64,000 nt of DNA from Ellagibacter isourolithinifaciens (GCF_008831035.1 NZ_WAJR01000003.1:1-64000), one strand, 5' to 3'. Numbered from the stretch's first letter, positions 1-10,093 are shown. The notes: generated by a model from the sequence alone, not told the origin. Program-made: numbers and translations.

Positions 1-580
<580 letters not shown>

Positions 581-601
581 GGCGCCCCCTTGAGGGGCGC
601 C
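581..601 (-). other. Perfect inverted repeat at the 16S leader/mature boundary
   Basis: GGCGCCCC and GGGGCGCC form an 8-bp perfect stem with a 5-nt loop immediately upstream of the predicted 16S 5' end. Its position suggests a leader hairpin involved in pre-rRNA folding or processing. That role is inferred from position only. Confidence 0.5.
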
Positions 602-825
602 TAAGCTCGAATCAAAATAAAGAAAAAGCCATCGGAATGATGGTCGGAACCCGGGATCGGGTTCCTCATGGAATTGGTCTCTCGTCGGAGATCTCCGCCG
701 GCATCCTCGCCGGCGGGGGCCCCGCACGCGTTCCTATCCGTTTTCCTCGGTATCCGGTTTTCAAGGTTCCCGGGGCGTCTAGCGCCCCGCCCCGCCGCTT
801 CCTTCCGTCCGCGGCGCAAGGAGAT
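602..825 (-). other. rRNA operon leader (about 240 nt, non-coding)
   Basis: This interval lies between the rrn promoter and the 16S start. I see no protein gene in it; the short open frames have no ribosome-binding site and no recognisable product. It is expected to be transcribed as the 5' leader of the rRNA precursor. Confidence 0.6.
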
Positions 826-854
826 ATATTACGCGCACCCCCTCCCGCGGTCAA
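826..854 (-). promoter_or_regulatory. rRNA operon promoter
   Basis: On the minus strand TTGACC (849-854) and TAATAT (826-831) are separated by exactly 17 bp, a good sigma-70/SigA-type promoter. Predicted transcription starts near 819, giving a leader of about 240 nt before 16S. The 855-1200 interval upstream holds short dyads (for example CGGGAAC/GTTCCCG at 1019-1041) but no gene I can support. Confidence 0.7.
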
Positions 855-1204
855 GGGGGAATCGCGCCTTTTTCCCGGGAAGGGGCGCCTCAAGGGCCGT
901 TTTCGCCATACGACCTGGGATGACGCGCTTCTATTGCCTTTCGGGCCCCGCACACATTCCCTCCATAAGCCCAGGAAGGGCGCTGGGAGGCGGTGTGGGG
1001 CATCTCAATATGCGAGGGCGGGAACCCACCAAATGTTCCCGAGCCCGACTAACTAAGAGAGCCCGGTCCCTGGGCGCTTCGGACAACTGTCGGGCAGAAT
1101 CATTCGAAGCGAAATCCGCCAAAGGGGTCGGCGCATCACTATATATAGTAGCTTTCTGCCACGCAGAGATATTTCCCGCTTCATAGTGGCACCCTTGCTA
1201 TAGA

Positions 1205-1239
1205 AAGAGGCCGAGTGTTTCTCGAGCACCCGGCCTCTT
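1205..1239 (-). terminator. Intrinsic terminator after hisS
   Basis: AAGAGGCCG and CGGCCTCTT form a strong stem, followed on the minus strand by TTTCTATA. It sits about 60 bp beyond the hisS stop and separates hisS from the rRNA operon transcribed in the same direction. Confidence 0.8.
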
Positions 1240-1296
1240 GAATGGATGAGACAATCGCCTACGGCATTCGCCCCACAGTTCTCTTCTCTCTTAGCG

Positions 1297-2664
1297 CTAC
1301 TCAACCTCAGTGAGAACTTCACGCATCTGCTCCGGCGTGAGGACGGCGCCCTCGCTGGAGAATTTCGCAAGGATTGCCTTCACTGCAGCAAGGTCGACCA
1401 GACGCTCCGCGTGCGACGTCATATTGCGCACCTTCACCTTGCCCTCGGAGAGCTCATCGGGACCAAGAATGGCGACCATCGATGCGTTCAGCTTGTCGGC
1501 AAGCTTGAACTGACTTTTCAGGCTGCGCTTCTGATGATCCATGTCAGCAGATTGTCCCGCATCGCGAAACGCCTGCACAAGGGAAAACGCCTCAGCGTGC
1601 ACCGAATCGTCGACGCAGGCGACAAACAGGTCGCACCGCTGAGCACGGGGAAATTCAACACCCGCTGCCTGCAGCGCAAGCGCGCAGCGCTCATATCCAA
1701 GCGCGAACCCAAGACCCGGCGTCGGGCGTCCGCCCACTTCCTCGACGAGCTTGTCGTAGCGACCGCCACCGCCGATCGCGTTCTGACTTCCCATGCCGTT
1801 GTCCACCTGGACCTCGAACACGGTGCGCGTGTAATAGTCCAAGCCGCGCACGAGCTTATAGTCCTCCTCGTAGGCGACGCCGGCAGCATCAAGATAGGTC
1901 TTCACCGCTTCGTAATGCTCACGACAGTCCGGGCAGAGATGGTCGGAGATCTTCGGAGCGCTCTCCATTACGTGAGCGCAGCCCTCGTTCTTGCAGTCGA
2001 ACGCGCGCAGCGGGTTGATTTCGGCGCGCGTCATGCACGTCTCACACAGCTCATCGGCATGCTCGTTCATATAGGAGCGGACGAGCTCTCGATAGGCGGG
2101 ACGGCACTTTTCACACCCCATCGAGTTGATGAGCAGGCGCATCGATTCGCGCGGGATGCCGATTGTCTCGTAGAAGCGCATGAGCATGATGATGGCCTCA
2201 GCGTCGATCGTCGGCTCCTCGGCGCCCAGGCACTCCACGCCCACCTGGTTAAACTGGCGCTGACGTCCCTTTTGCGGACGCTCCGCGCGGAACATGGGGC
2301 CCGCGTACATCAATTTCGCGGGCGCGCCACCCTGGGGAACGAGGTCATGCTGGGCCACCGCGCGCACGACGCCGGCAGTGCCCTCGGGACGAAGCGACAG
2401 GCGGCTTTTGCTCTTGATGGTACCGCCGTCGATGAGGCGTTTCAGGTTCTCGCCCGACACGGCGGTGAACATCTCCTTGGACACAACGTCGGTCGCTTCG
2501 CCGATGCCGCGGACGAACAGGTCGGTCTGCTCGAATATCGGTGTCTCGATGGGCACATACCCGTAACGGGCGAAAACGGAGAACGCCGTCTCCTTAAAAT
2601 GCAGCCAAAACGCCGCCTCGTCAGGTAGAAAGTCCCTCGTGCCTTCAGCAGCCTGCATTGCCAT
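1297..2664 (-). CDS. hisS: Histidyl-tRNA synthetase
   Basis: Class II aminoacyl-tRNA synthetase that charges tRNA-His in the cytoplasm. The protein has the family landmarks in order: the N-terminal QAAEGTRDFLP segment, a TPIFEQTDLF motif, a substrate-binding LRPEGTAGVVRA stretch, motif 2 (FRAERPQKGRQRQFNQ, about residues 115-130), an ERGLDYYTRTVFEV-type segment and motif 3 (GLGFALGYERC), then a C-terminal anticodon-binding domain. Length (455 aa) is slightly above the usual 420-430. The start is uncertain: GTG at 2673, ATG at 2664 and ATG at 2658 are all near the AAGGAAAAGG sequence; 2664 is chosen for spacing. It appears monocistronic, with terminators on both sides. Confidence 0.96.
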   Translation of the reverse strand: MAMQAAEGTRDFLPDEAAFWLHFKETAFSVFARYGYVPIETPIFEQTDLFVRGIGEATDVVSKEMFTAVSGENLKRLIDGGTIKSKSRLSLRPEGTAGVVRAVAQHDLVPQGGAPAKLMYAGPMFRAERPQKGRQRQFNQVGVECLGAEEPTIDAEAIIMLMRFYETIGIPRESMRLLINSMGCEKCRPAYRELVRSYMNEHADELCETCMTRAEINPLRAFDCKNEGCAHVMESAPKISDHLCPDCREHYEAVKTYLDAAGVAYEEDYKLVRGLDYYTRTVFEVQVDNGMGSQNAIGGGGRYDKLVEEVGGRPTPGLGFALGYERCALALQAAGVEFPRAQRCDLFVACVDDSVHAEAFSLVQAFRDAGQSADMDHQKRSLKSQFKLADKLNASMVAILGPDELSEGKVKVRNMTSHAERLVDLAAVKAILAKFSSEGAVLTPEQMREVLTEVE

Positions 2665-2719
2665 TGCGCCCACCTTTTCCTTCGTTTAGCTTGATTGCGA
2701 TTTGCATTGTAACGTAAAT

Positions 2720-2748
2720 GAAGCGCGGGCTCCGATTGCCCGCGCTTC
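2720..2748 (-). terminator. Terminator after purL
   Basis: GAAGCGCGGGC and GCCCGCGCTTC form an 11-bp perfect stem with a short loop, located between the purL stop and hisS. The T-rich tail on the minus strand is short (ATTTACGTT), so termination strength is uncertain. Confidence 0.65.
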
Positions 2749-2802
2749 AACATATTCCATCGGAGAGTGGCGACCATGCTGGAATCAGCCGCCGCCCGCC
2801 AC

Positions 2803-5800
2803 TTACTTGAAGTACTCCACACCGCCTTCGATGAGCGGTTGATACGTGAAGTCCGGGATATTGCGATAGAGCCCAGCGCCCGAACGCTCGGTGTGGCCCA
2901 TCTTGCCGAGCACACGGCCATCGGGACTCGTGATGCCCTCGATGGACAGCACGCTGCCGTTGGGATTGACCGAAAGGTCCATCGACGGCTTGCCCTCCGC
3001 ATCGACGTACTGCGTCGCCACCTGGCCGTTTGCGATGAGCTTCTCGATCAGTTCGGGGCTTGCCACAAAGCGGCCCTCACCATGGCTGATAGCAACGGTG
3101 TGAGTGTCCCCCACCTTGCACTCGGAAAGCCACGGGGAAAGCGACGACGCCACGCGCGTGCGGACGAGGCGGCTTTGATGGCGGCCGATCGTGTTGAAGG
3201 TAAGCGTCGGGCATTCATCGGTCATGGGAACGATGTCGCCATAAGGCACAAGGCCGAGCTTGACGAGCGCCTGGAAGCCATTGCAGATGCCGAGCATGAG
3301 GCCGTCGCGGTTCTGAAGAAGATCGCGCACCGCTTCGGTCACCTCAGGGGCGCGGAAGAACGCCGTGATGAACTTCGCCGAGCCGTCAGGCTCATCGCCG
3401 CCGGAGAAACCGCCGGGGATCATGACGATCTGGCTTTCGCGGATAGCGGCAGCGAGGGCGGCGATGCTCTCGGCGACCGCATCGGGCGTCAAGTTGTTCA
3501 CGATGAGCGTGGTCGGCAGGGCGCCGGCGCGCTCGAACGCGTGCGCCGTGTCGTACTCGCAGTTCGTCCCCGGGAACACGGGGATGATGACGCGCGGCTT
3601 CGCGATCGAACCGCTATACGTGAGCGGCAGCTTGTCGTCGCACGTGATGGGCGCAACGTCGGCGATGTCGGAGTCGGACTGCGCCGCGGTGCTGCGATAC
3701 GGGAACACCGACTCGATCGCGCCTTCCCACGCATCCTGCAAGCGAGCCAAATCGACCGCCTCGCCCGCAACCGAGAGCACGTAGTCCTCGGTCGTCGTAC
3801 CGAGAAGGGCGACATCGAGGCACTCGGTCGCCTCGGGAAGCACCGCGCCGTCGGCCAGCTCGACGATGAAGCTGCCGTATGAGGGGGTGAAGAGCGCATC
3901 GGCGTCGGCGTCATCGAGCGCCACGCCGATTCCGTTGCCGACGCACATCTTGAACAGCGACTCCGCCGCGCAACCGTAACCAGGCGTCGACACGGCAAGG
4001 GCTGCACCTTCGCCGATAAGGCCCTCGACCGCGGCGATCGCCGCAAGCTCGTCCTCGGCAGCGGGCGCCACATCGTCGGCGTCGTAGCAGCGCGGAGCGA
4101 TGAGCGCGACCCTGTGGCCAGCGCCCTTGAACTCAGGGCTCGTCACGCGATCGACCTTGCCGACCGCAGTGGCGAAGGACACGAGCGTCGGGGGAACGTC
4201 GAGGTCCTCGAACGAGCCCGACATGGAGTCTTTTCCTCCGATCGAGCCCAGCCCCAGATCGAGCTGCGCCTGAAGCGCACCGAGAACGGCAGCCGCGGGC
4301 TTGCCCCAGCGAGCAGGCTCATTGCGCAGGCGCTCGAAGTATTCCTGGAACGTAAGGTACATGTCCTCGCGCTTGAAACCCGTGGCCACCAGGCGCGAAA
4401 CGCTCTCGACGACGGCGATGTAGGATCCGACGAACTGATTCTTCTCGGTGAGATAGGGGTTGAAGCCCCACGCCATGCCGGAGCACGTCGTGGTCTCGCC
4501 GTCGACCGGCAGCTTCGCCACCATGGCGAGCGCGGGCGTGAGCTGGTATTTTCCACCGAACGGCATGAGCACGGTAGCCGCGCCGATCGTGGAATCGAAG
4601 CGCTCGGAGAGACCCTTGTTGGAGCAGACATTCAAATCGCTCACGAGCGATTCCATGCGCTCGGCGAACGTGTCGCCCGCCCAAGTGCGCTCATAGGAGC
4701 TGCCTGCCTCGATATGAACGTCCTGATGCTTCGGGGCACCGTTCGATGCCAAAAACTCGCGGCTCACGTCGACGATGGCCTCGTCGTTCCAGAAGATGCG
4801 CACGCGCGGCTCGGCAACGACCTCGGCGATCACCGTGGCTTCGAGGTTCTCCTCCTTGGCATACCCGAGAAACTCTTCCACATCGGCGGCGGCTATGGCG
4901 CAAGCCATACGCTCCTGGCTCTCCGAGATGGCGAGCTCAGTGCCATCAAGTCCGTCGTATTTCTTCGGGACCTTATTGAGGTTGATACGCAGGCCGTCAG
5001 CGATCTCGCCCAAGGCAACCGACACGCCGCCCGCGCCGAAGTCGTTACAGCGCTTGATGAGACGGCAGGCCTCACCGCGGCGGAACAGCCTTTGAAGCTT
5101 GCGCTCGACAGGGGCGTTGCCCTTCTGCACCTCGGCACCGCAATGCTCAAGGCTCTCCAGGTTGTGCGCCTTCGACGACCCGGTCGCGCCGCCGATGCCA
5201 TCGCGGCCGGTGCGCCCGCCCAAAAGAACGATGACGTCGCCCGGCTCGGGCTTCTCGCGACGCACGTGATCGGCCGGGGTTGCCGCGACGACGGCACCGA
5301 TCTCCATGCGCTTGGCGACATAGCCTGGATGATACAGCTCGTGGACAGAGCCTGTGGCCAGGCCGATCTGGTTGCCGTAGGACGAGTAGCCGGCGGCAGC
5401 CGTCGTCACGAGCTTGCGCTGAGGAAGCTTGCCTTCAAGCGTTTCCGACACGGGGACCGTGGGGTCACCCGCACCGGTTACGCGCATCGCCTGGTACACG
5501 TAGCTGCGCCCCGAAAGCGGGTCGCGGATAGCGCCCCCCAAGCACGTTGCCGCGCCGCCGAACGGCTCGATCTCGGTAGGATGGTTGTGCGTCTCGTTCT
5601 TGAAGAGGTAGAGCCAGTCCTCGTCCTTGCCGTCGACGTCGACCGTGCACTTCACCGTGCAGGCGTTGATTTCCTCGGACTCGTCGAGGCCGGTCAGGAT
5701 GCCTTGGGATTTTAGCCACTTCGCACCGATGGTGCCCATGTCCATAAGGCAGATGGGCTTCTCGTCGCGGCCGAGCTCATGGCGCAGCTTAAGGTAGCGC

Positions 5801-6624
5801 TCGTAGGTCTCGCGCACCTGCTCGTCGTCGATCACGACGTTGGTGAGCTCGGTGCCGAACGTGGTATGGCGGCAGTGGTCCGACCAGTAGGTGTCGATCA
5901 TCTTGATCTCGGTGATGGTCGGGCAGCGCTTCTCGCCCGCGAAATACTGCTGGCAAAACGCGATGTCGGCAAGGTCCATCGCCAGACCGCGCTCCTCGAT
6001 GAACTGGGAAAGACCTGCCTCGTCCAAATCGAGGAAACCCTCGATGACCTCGACGGGCTTGGGCGTCGGATGGGCGATCTGGAGCGTTTCGCGCGCAACG
6101 AGGCACGCCTCGCGCGTCTCGACCGGGTTGATGACGTAGTGCTTCACCGCAGCGAGCGCATCGTCAGTGCACTCGCCCTCGATGACGTAGACCTGCGTGA
6201 AGGCGACGTCGGGGCGATCGCCCTGGCTGATGAACTGGATGCACTGCGACGCGGAGTCGGCGCGTTGGTCGAACTGGCCGGGTAGCGCTTCGACGGCGAA
6301 CACGTGCACGTTGGCGGGAGCCGCGGCGATTCCGGAAATGTCCGCCCCCTCCGCGGCAAGCTGCTTGGCAGTCTTGCCCGAGAACTCGACGCCCGTAACG
6401 GGAAACTCACGCGAGGCATCGTCGACCTGCGGCTCGGAGAACACCGTGGGGATGCAATGCTCGAAAAGTTCCTCGTCGATGCCCTCGACGTCGTAGCAGT
6501 TGATCAGGCGCAGGCGAGCCGTCTTCGCAAGTCCCTCGGGAACGGCGGTGTGCAGCTCGGCGAGCAGCTGTTGCGCTTCGACATCGAAGCCGGGCTTCTT
6601 CTCCACGTATACGCGCGAAACCAT
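2803..6624 (-). CDS. purL: Phosphoribosylformylglycinamidine synthase, fused PurL-PurQ type
   Basis: Catalyses the glutamine- and ATP-dependent conversion of FGAR to FGAM, step four of purine synthesis. At 1273 aa it is the single-chain large form: a PurS-like N-terminus, two AIR-synthase-like ATP-binding/catalytic repeats (NETHNHPTEIEPFGGAATC near residue 350; GIGGATGSSKAH; ADGLRINLNKVPKK), and a class I glutamine amidotransferase domain from about residue 1000 (IPVFPGTNCEYD). Catalytic Cys is in LGICNGFQ near 1110 and the His in ISHGEGRF. Because the glutaminase is fused, no separate purQ or purS is expected. It is the last gene of a purC - membrane protein - purL run, 27 bp behind its neighbour. 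It resembles the clostridial-type long enzyme more than the proteobacterial one, by eye. Confidence 0.97.
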   Translation of the reverse strand: MVSRVYVEKKPGFDVEAQQLLAELHTAVPEGLAKTARLRLINCYDVEGIDEELFEHCIPTVFSEPQVDDASREFPVTGVEFSGKTAKQLAAEGADISGIAAAPANVHVFAVEALPGQFDQRADSASQCIQFISQGDRPDVAFTQVYVIEGECTDDALAAVKHYVINPVETREACLVARETLQIAHPTPKPVEVIEGFLDLDEAGLSQFIEERGLAMDLADIAFCQQYFAGEKRCPTITEIKMIDTYWSDHCRHTTFGTELTNVVIDDEQVRETYERYLKLRHELGRDEKPICLMDMGTIGAKWLKSQGILTGLDESEEINACTVKCTVDVDGKDEDWLYLFKNETHNHPTEIEPFGGAATCLGGAIRDPLSGRSYVYQAMRVTGAGDPTVPVSETLEGKLPQRKLVTTAAAGYSSYGNQIGLATGSVHELYHPGYVAKRMEIGAVVAATPADHVRREKPEPGDVIVLLGGRTGRDGIGGATGSSKAHNLESLEHCGAEVQKGNAPVERKLQRLFRRGEACRLIKRCNDFGAGGVSVALGEIADGLRINLNKVPKKYDGLDGTELAISESQERMACAIAAADVEEFLGYAKEENLEATVIAEVVAEPRVRIFWNDEAIVDVSREFLASNGAPKHQDVHIEAGSSYERTWAGDTFAERMESLVSDLNVCSNKGLSERFDSTIGAATVLMPFGGKYQLTPALAMVAKLPVDGETTTCSGMAWGFNPYLTEKNQFVGSYIAVVESVSRLVATGFKREDMYLTFQEYFERLRNEPARWGKPAAAVLGALQAQLDLGLGSIGGKDSMSGSFEDLDVPPTLVSFATAVGKVDRVTSPEFKGAGHRVALIAPRCYDADDVAPAAEDELAAIAAVEGLIGEGAALAVSTPGYGCAAESLFKMCVGNGIGVALDDADADALFTPSYGSFIVELADGAVLPEATECLDVALLGTTTEDYVLSVAGEAVDLARLQDAWEGAIESVFPYRSTAAQSDSDIADVAPITCDDKLPLTYSGSIAKPRVIIPVFPGTNCEYDTAHAFERAGALPTTLIVNNLTPDAVAESIAALAAAIRESQIVMIPGGFSGGDEPDGSAKFITAFFRAPEVTEAVRDLLQNRDGLMLGICNGFQALVKLGLVPYGDIVPMTDECPTLTFNTIGRHQSRLVRTRVASSLSPWLSECKVGDTHTVAISHGEGRFVASPELIEKLIANGQVATQYVDAEGKPSMDLSVNPNGSVLSIEGITSPDGRVLGKMGHTERSGAGLYRNIPDFTYQPLIEGGVEYFK

Positions 6625-6651
6625 GATGATCCTTTCCAGGGTGGCAGGCGA

Positions 6652-7299
6652 TTACTTGTCGGCAGGCTTTGCAGCAGAAGCGGCATCGGCCGGCTTCGCG
6701 GCATCGACGGCGTCGACCTTCTTGCGGCTGAACAGGCCGCGCTTGGGCTTGATCTGCTCCTCGGCAACCTCCGCAGCAGCGTCTTCCTTCTGCTTTTCCG
6801 CCTCGCGCTCGGCTGCGCGCTTTGCCTTCTCGGCGCGGCGGCTTTCCTTGGTGTTCTGGGATTCCATTTCCATCTGATACTTGCGGCGGCACTTGCGGAT
6901 CTTCGAGAAGTCGAGGTAGAACGCAAGGATGATGAGCACGTAGGACGAGCCGAGCGTAACGTAGCTGATCCACGCGGGCTCCCACGAGCGGGCGAACCAC
7001 GACAGCGCGACCATAAGCACCGCGGCGATCAGGACGACCCACCAAAGGCGGCGCAAGCGCTTGTATTCCGCTGTGGGCGGATTGTAGTACTTGCGGTCGA
7101 GCTCGTTTTGCTTGGCGCGCTCGGCCTTGCGGCGAGCCTTCTGCTCCGCTTTTCTCTCCTGAGGGGTCTTCGTCGAGGACTGGATATGCACCGAGGCGGC
7201 AGCTTTCGACTTCGGCTTCGCCGAGGCCGCGCTCTTGCGCGTCGTACCCTTAGGGCCCTCGTCCTGGTAGCGGTCGTTCATGTAGTTACGTTGTGACAT
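6652..7299 (-). CDS. Two-TM membrane protein with charged Ala/Lys-rich tail, in the purine operon
   Basis: A protein of about 215 aa that I do not assign to a named family. It has a basic N-terminal region (residues 1-85 rich in K, R and A), two predicted membrane helices (LWWVVLIAAVLMVALSWFA and YVTLGSSYVLIILAFYLDF), and a highly charged C-terminus rich in A, E and K that ends in repeats of the AAKPADAASAAK kind, probably coiled or disordered. ATG at 7299 is preferred over the GTG at 7323 because AGAAAGAA lies upstream of it. It sits between purC and purL on the same strand with short gaps, so it is co-transcribed with them, but nothing in it suggests a purine enzyme. A membrane anchor or scaffold is possible. 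Confidence 0.75.
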   Translation of the reverse strand: MSQRNYMNDRYQDEGPKGTTRKSAASAKPKSKAAASVHIQSSTKTPQERKAEQKARRKAERAKQNELDRKYYNPPTAEYKRLRRLWWVVLIAAVLMVALSWFARSWEPAWISYVTLGSSYVLIILAFYLDFSKIRKCRRKYQMEMESQNTKESRRAEKAKRAAEREAEKQKEDAAAEVAEEQIKPKRGLFSRKKVDAVDAAKPADAASAAKPADK

Positions 7300-7402
7300 G
7301 CAATGGTTCTTTCTCGTGGACACTTACTTCAAAAGCGGGAAGGCCCTTTAAGGCAGCGCGCTCGGCCGGGAATGCCCGCCTGCCGGCACGGACCGAAGCT
7401 CC

Positions 7403-8284
7403 CTATGCGAACGGGAACTTCTCGCCCGTGATCTTCTCGTAGGCCTCGATGTACTTCTCGCTCGTGCGCTTGATGACGTCCTCGGGAAGGCGGGGCGGCT
7501 TGGTGCCGGACTCCTTGTCCCAATGGGCGGTAAGCCAATCGCGGACGTACTGCTTGTCGAAGCTCGACTGGCTTTTGCCGGGCTCGTACTCATCGCCGGG
7601 CCAGAAGCGCGAAGAGTCGGGAGTGAGAACTTCATCAGCCAAGATGAGGCGGCCGCCGACGCGTCCGAACTCGAACTTGGTGTCGGCGATGATGATGCCG
7701 TGGTCGGCTGCGTGGTCGCGCGCGGCGGTGTACACCTTGATGGCCGCATCGCGCAGCTCGGCCGCCGCCTCGTCGCCAATGATCTCGGCGCAGCGCTCGA
7801 AGCTGATGTTCTCGTCATGGTCGCCGATTTCGGCCTTGGTGGAAGGCGTGAAGATGGGCGTCTCGAGCTTGGAGGAGTTCACGAGGCCGCCTGGCAGCTC
7901 GATGCCGCAGACCGTGCCCTGCGCCTGGTACTCCTTAAGGCTGCTGCCCGCGAGATACCCGCGCACGATGCACTCGACGGGATACATGTCGGCCTTCTTG
8001 ACCAGCATGAACCGCCCTTCCAGCGCATCAGCATAGGGCTTGAAGCGCTCCGGCAGGTCGGCGACGTCGGCGGAGATGAGATGGTTCTCGATCACGCCGT
8101 CGAGCAGTTTGAACCAGAAGCACGAAAGCTGCGTGAGCACCTGGCCCTTATGGGGAATCTCGTCCTCGAGAATGTAGTCAAACGCGGAGATGCGATCGGA
8201 AGCGACGACCAGAAGACGGTCGCCCAGATCGTAGAGGTCGCGAACTTTGCCTTGCGCATCGGGTTCGATGTCGATCACGCTCAT
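7403..8284 (-). CDS. purC: SAICAR synthetase (phosphoribosylaminoimidazole-succinocarboxamide synthase)
   Basis: Joins CAIR and aspartate with ATP to make SAICAR in purine synthesis. The chain (293 aa) opens with the typical GKVRDLYDLGDRLLVVASDR and FDYILEDEIPHKG elements and contains the VRGYLAGS and DTKFEFG family signatures. ATG at 8284 is chosen because AAAGGA lies nine bases upstream and the homologous region begins just after it; a longer frame upstream has no support. First gene of the purC - membrane protein - purL unit. Confidence 0.96.
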   Translation of the reverse strand: MSVIDIEPDAQGKVRDLYDLGDRLLVVASDRISAFDYILEDEIPHKGQVLTQLSCFWFKLLDGVIENHLISADVADLPERFKPYADALEGRFMLVKKADMYPVECIVRGYLAGSSLKEYQAQGTVCGIELPGGLVNSSKLETPIFTPSTKAEIGDHDENISFERCAEIIGDEAAAELRDAAIKVYTAARDHAADHGIIIADTKFEFGRVGGRLILADEVLTPDSSRFWPGDEYEPGKSQSSFDKQYVRDWLTAHWDKESGTKPPRLPEDVIKRTSEKYIEAYEKITGEKFPFA

Positions 8285-8353
8285 GATTTCAGGTCCTTTC
8301 AAAACCTCGTTGCGAATATGCGGCGCGCGAGCAAGTGCCCCGCACGCCGACAA

Positions 8354-8381
8354 GCGATAATGAGTCGCGACCCATTATCGC
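8354..8381 (-). terminator. Hairpin between the histidine kinase stop and purC
   Basis: GCGATAATG and CATTATCGC form a 9-bp perfect stem about 10 bp after the histidine kinase stop. There is no T-run after it on the minus strand, so it may be a weak or factor-dependent terminator or an operator for the purC promoter. Confidence 0.35.
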
Positions 8382-8389
8382 GCACTGCC

Positions 8390-10093
8390 TTACTTTTTGC
8401 GATTGGAAGCGGATTTTCCTTCGGCCGAGCGTTGCTGGCGGGCGCCCGAGAGCAACTGCTGGCGGTGCTGCTGCTTTTGCTGCTGGCGCTGCCTTTGTTG
8501 CTCGCGCTTATCGTTGGTGCGCGTGCGCTGCTCGTCGTAGAGGGGGAAATGGAGCGTGAAGCAGGCGCCTTTGCCCTTCTCGCCCTCGACCTGCACCCAG
8601 CCGCCATGGCGATCGACGATTTCCTTCACGACCGCAAGCCCGATGCCTAAGCCGCCGCTCGCGCGGTTGCGCCCGGCGTCCGCCCTCCAGAAGCGCGAGA
8701 AGACCATCTTCGCCTCCTCGGGGGAAAGCCCGATGCCGGTGTCTCTCACAGCGATCGAGGCCATGATGTCGCCCTTCGACACGGTAACCGACACATGCCC
8801 GCCTTCGGGGGTGTAGCGCACCGCGTTCGAGATGAGGTTGGCCGTGGCCTGGCGAATCATGTCGGGATCCCCCACGACGAGCACGCCTTTCTCGGCGCGG
8901 TACTCGAACGTGAGCCCCGAGTCGGCAACGAACGCCTCGTGCGTGGAGACGATGCTCTGGATGAGCTCGCCCACGTCGACCACTTCCTCTTTCATGGGGG
9001 TGGCGCGGTTTTCCAGGCGGGAGAGCTTCAAGAGCGCGTCAACCAGGCGACTCAAGCGCTGCACCTCGGAATTCACAGTCTCGAGGCGTTCGGCATCGGC
9101 CTCGAACACGCCGTCGACCATCGCCTCGACGGTGGATTGGATGGCCATAAGCGGCGTGCGCAGCTCGTGAGCGACGTCGGTTGTGAGACGGCGCTCCAGC
9201 TCGCGGTCCTTCTCGACCGACTCCGCCATCTCGTCGAAGGTTTCGCCCAGGCGGGCGATCTCGTCCTCGCCGTGAAGATCGGTGCGCGCCGAGAGGTCGC
9301 CTTCCTTGATGGCGCGGGCCGTCTTCGTCATGCGGTTGATGGGGGCCACCAGATTGCGCGCGAACAAAAAGCCGATGCACGATGCAAGCACGATGGCCAC
9401 GAGCGACGCGAAGAGCATAGCTTGGTAGGAATTCTCGCGGAACTCCTGGTCAGGGCCGCGCATAAGCGTATCCGACCCGTAGACCCAAATGCGTACGGAG
9501 CCGACAACCTTGTCGTCGACCACGATCTTGGCGAGCGCGACCTTCGAGGCGTCCTTCGGTTCGAGGGAGCTCGTGGCGTTCGGGATGCCGTTGATGCGGT
9601 TCGAGGAATCGAAAACGGTGACGTCGTTCTCGTCGACAACCTTGATAGCGATACCCGGCGTGACCTCGAGCGCGGCCTCGACGGGCATAAGCGCCGCAGA
9701 GCTCTTGATGGTGAGCGTGCTGTCGGCCTCCATGCGCTCCTCGATGCGGCTGGCGGTCGTCTCCGCAAGGGTCTCCATGTTAGACGCGGTATAGGTTTGG
9801 AAATGCTGCTCCCACACAAACGAGATGACGCCGATGGCGACAAGGCCGGTCATCGCGGCGATGAGCGCGAACGCCAAGGTGACGCGCGCAGTGTAGGAAA
9901 GGCTCGTCCAGCCGAACTTGCGGCGGCGCTCCTTTCGCGCAAGCTTTCCCTGATGGGGCTCGCCCGTTGAAGCCCGCTCCTCGGAAGAGTCGGGCATGAC
10001 GCGAATGCGGGCAGCCCCGCCGCCCGCATTCGCAGAGGGGCTCGACGCCTCTTCGGGCGTCGAGCCGTTATGTGCTCGGTTCGTTTCGCTCAC
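8390..10093 (-). CDS. HAMP-containing sensor histidine kinase
   Basis: Membrane sensor kinase of a two-component pair. Order of parts in 567 aa: a long cytoplasmic N-terminal lead (about 65 aa), TM1 (about 70-92), an extracytoplasmic sensing region with a Cache-like look (about 93-210), TM2 (about 214-236), HAMP, the H-box DVAHELRTPLMAIQ with phospho-acceptor His near 305, N-box LISNAVRYTPEGG, G1 DTGIGL and G2 GGLGIGLAVVKEIV. The last 50 residues form a Q/R-rich tail (QQRQRQQQKQQHRQQ), which is unusual for the family and probably disordered. The stop-start gap to the response regulator is 14 bp, so the two are co-transcribed. The signal sensed is unknown; the topology resembles envelope-stress kinases of the PhoR/ResE type. 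Confidence 0.92.
   Translation of the reverse strand: MSETNRAHNGSTPEEASSPSANAGGGAARIRVMPDSSEERASTGEPHQGKLARKERRRKFGWTSLSYTARVTLAFALIAAMTGLVAIGVISFVWEQHFQTYTASNMETLAETTASRIEERMEADSTLTIKSSAALMPVEAALEVTPGIAIKVVDENDVTVFDSSNRINGIPNATSSLEPKDASKVALAKIVVDDKVVGSVRIWVYGSDTLMRGPDQEFRENSYQAMLFASLVAIVLASCIGFLFARNLVAPINRMTKTARAIKEGDLSARTDLHGEDEIARLGETFDEMAESVEKDRELERRLTTDVAHELRTPLMAIQSTVEAMVDGVFEADAERLETVNSEVQRLSRLVDALLKLSRLENRATPMKEEVVDVGELIQSIVSTHEAFVADSGLTFEYRAEKGVLVVGDPDMIRQATANLISNAVRYTPEGGHVSVTVSKGDIMASIAVRDTGIGLSPEEAKMVFSRFWRADAGRNRASGGLGIGLAVVKEIVDRHGGWVQVEGEKGKGACFTLHFPLYDEQRTRTNDKREQQRQRQQQKQQHRQQLLSGARQQRSAEGKSASNRKK

Noticed and set aside
1053-1184. A possible 43-codon minus-strand gene upstream of the rRNA promoter, with AAGGG before its ATG
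   Set aside because: It has no recognisable product, lies between the hisS terminator and the rrn promoter, and a start by chance is likely at this length.
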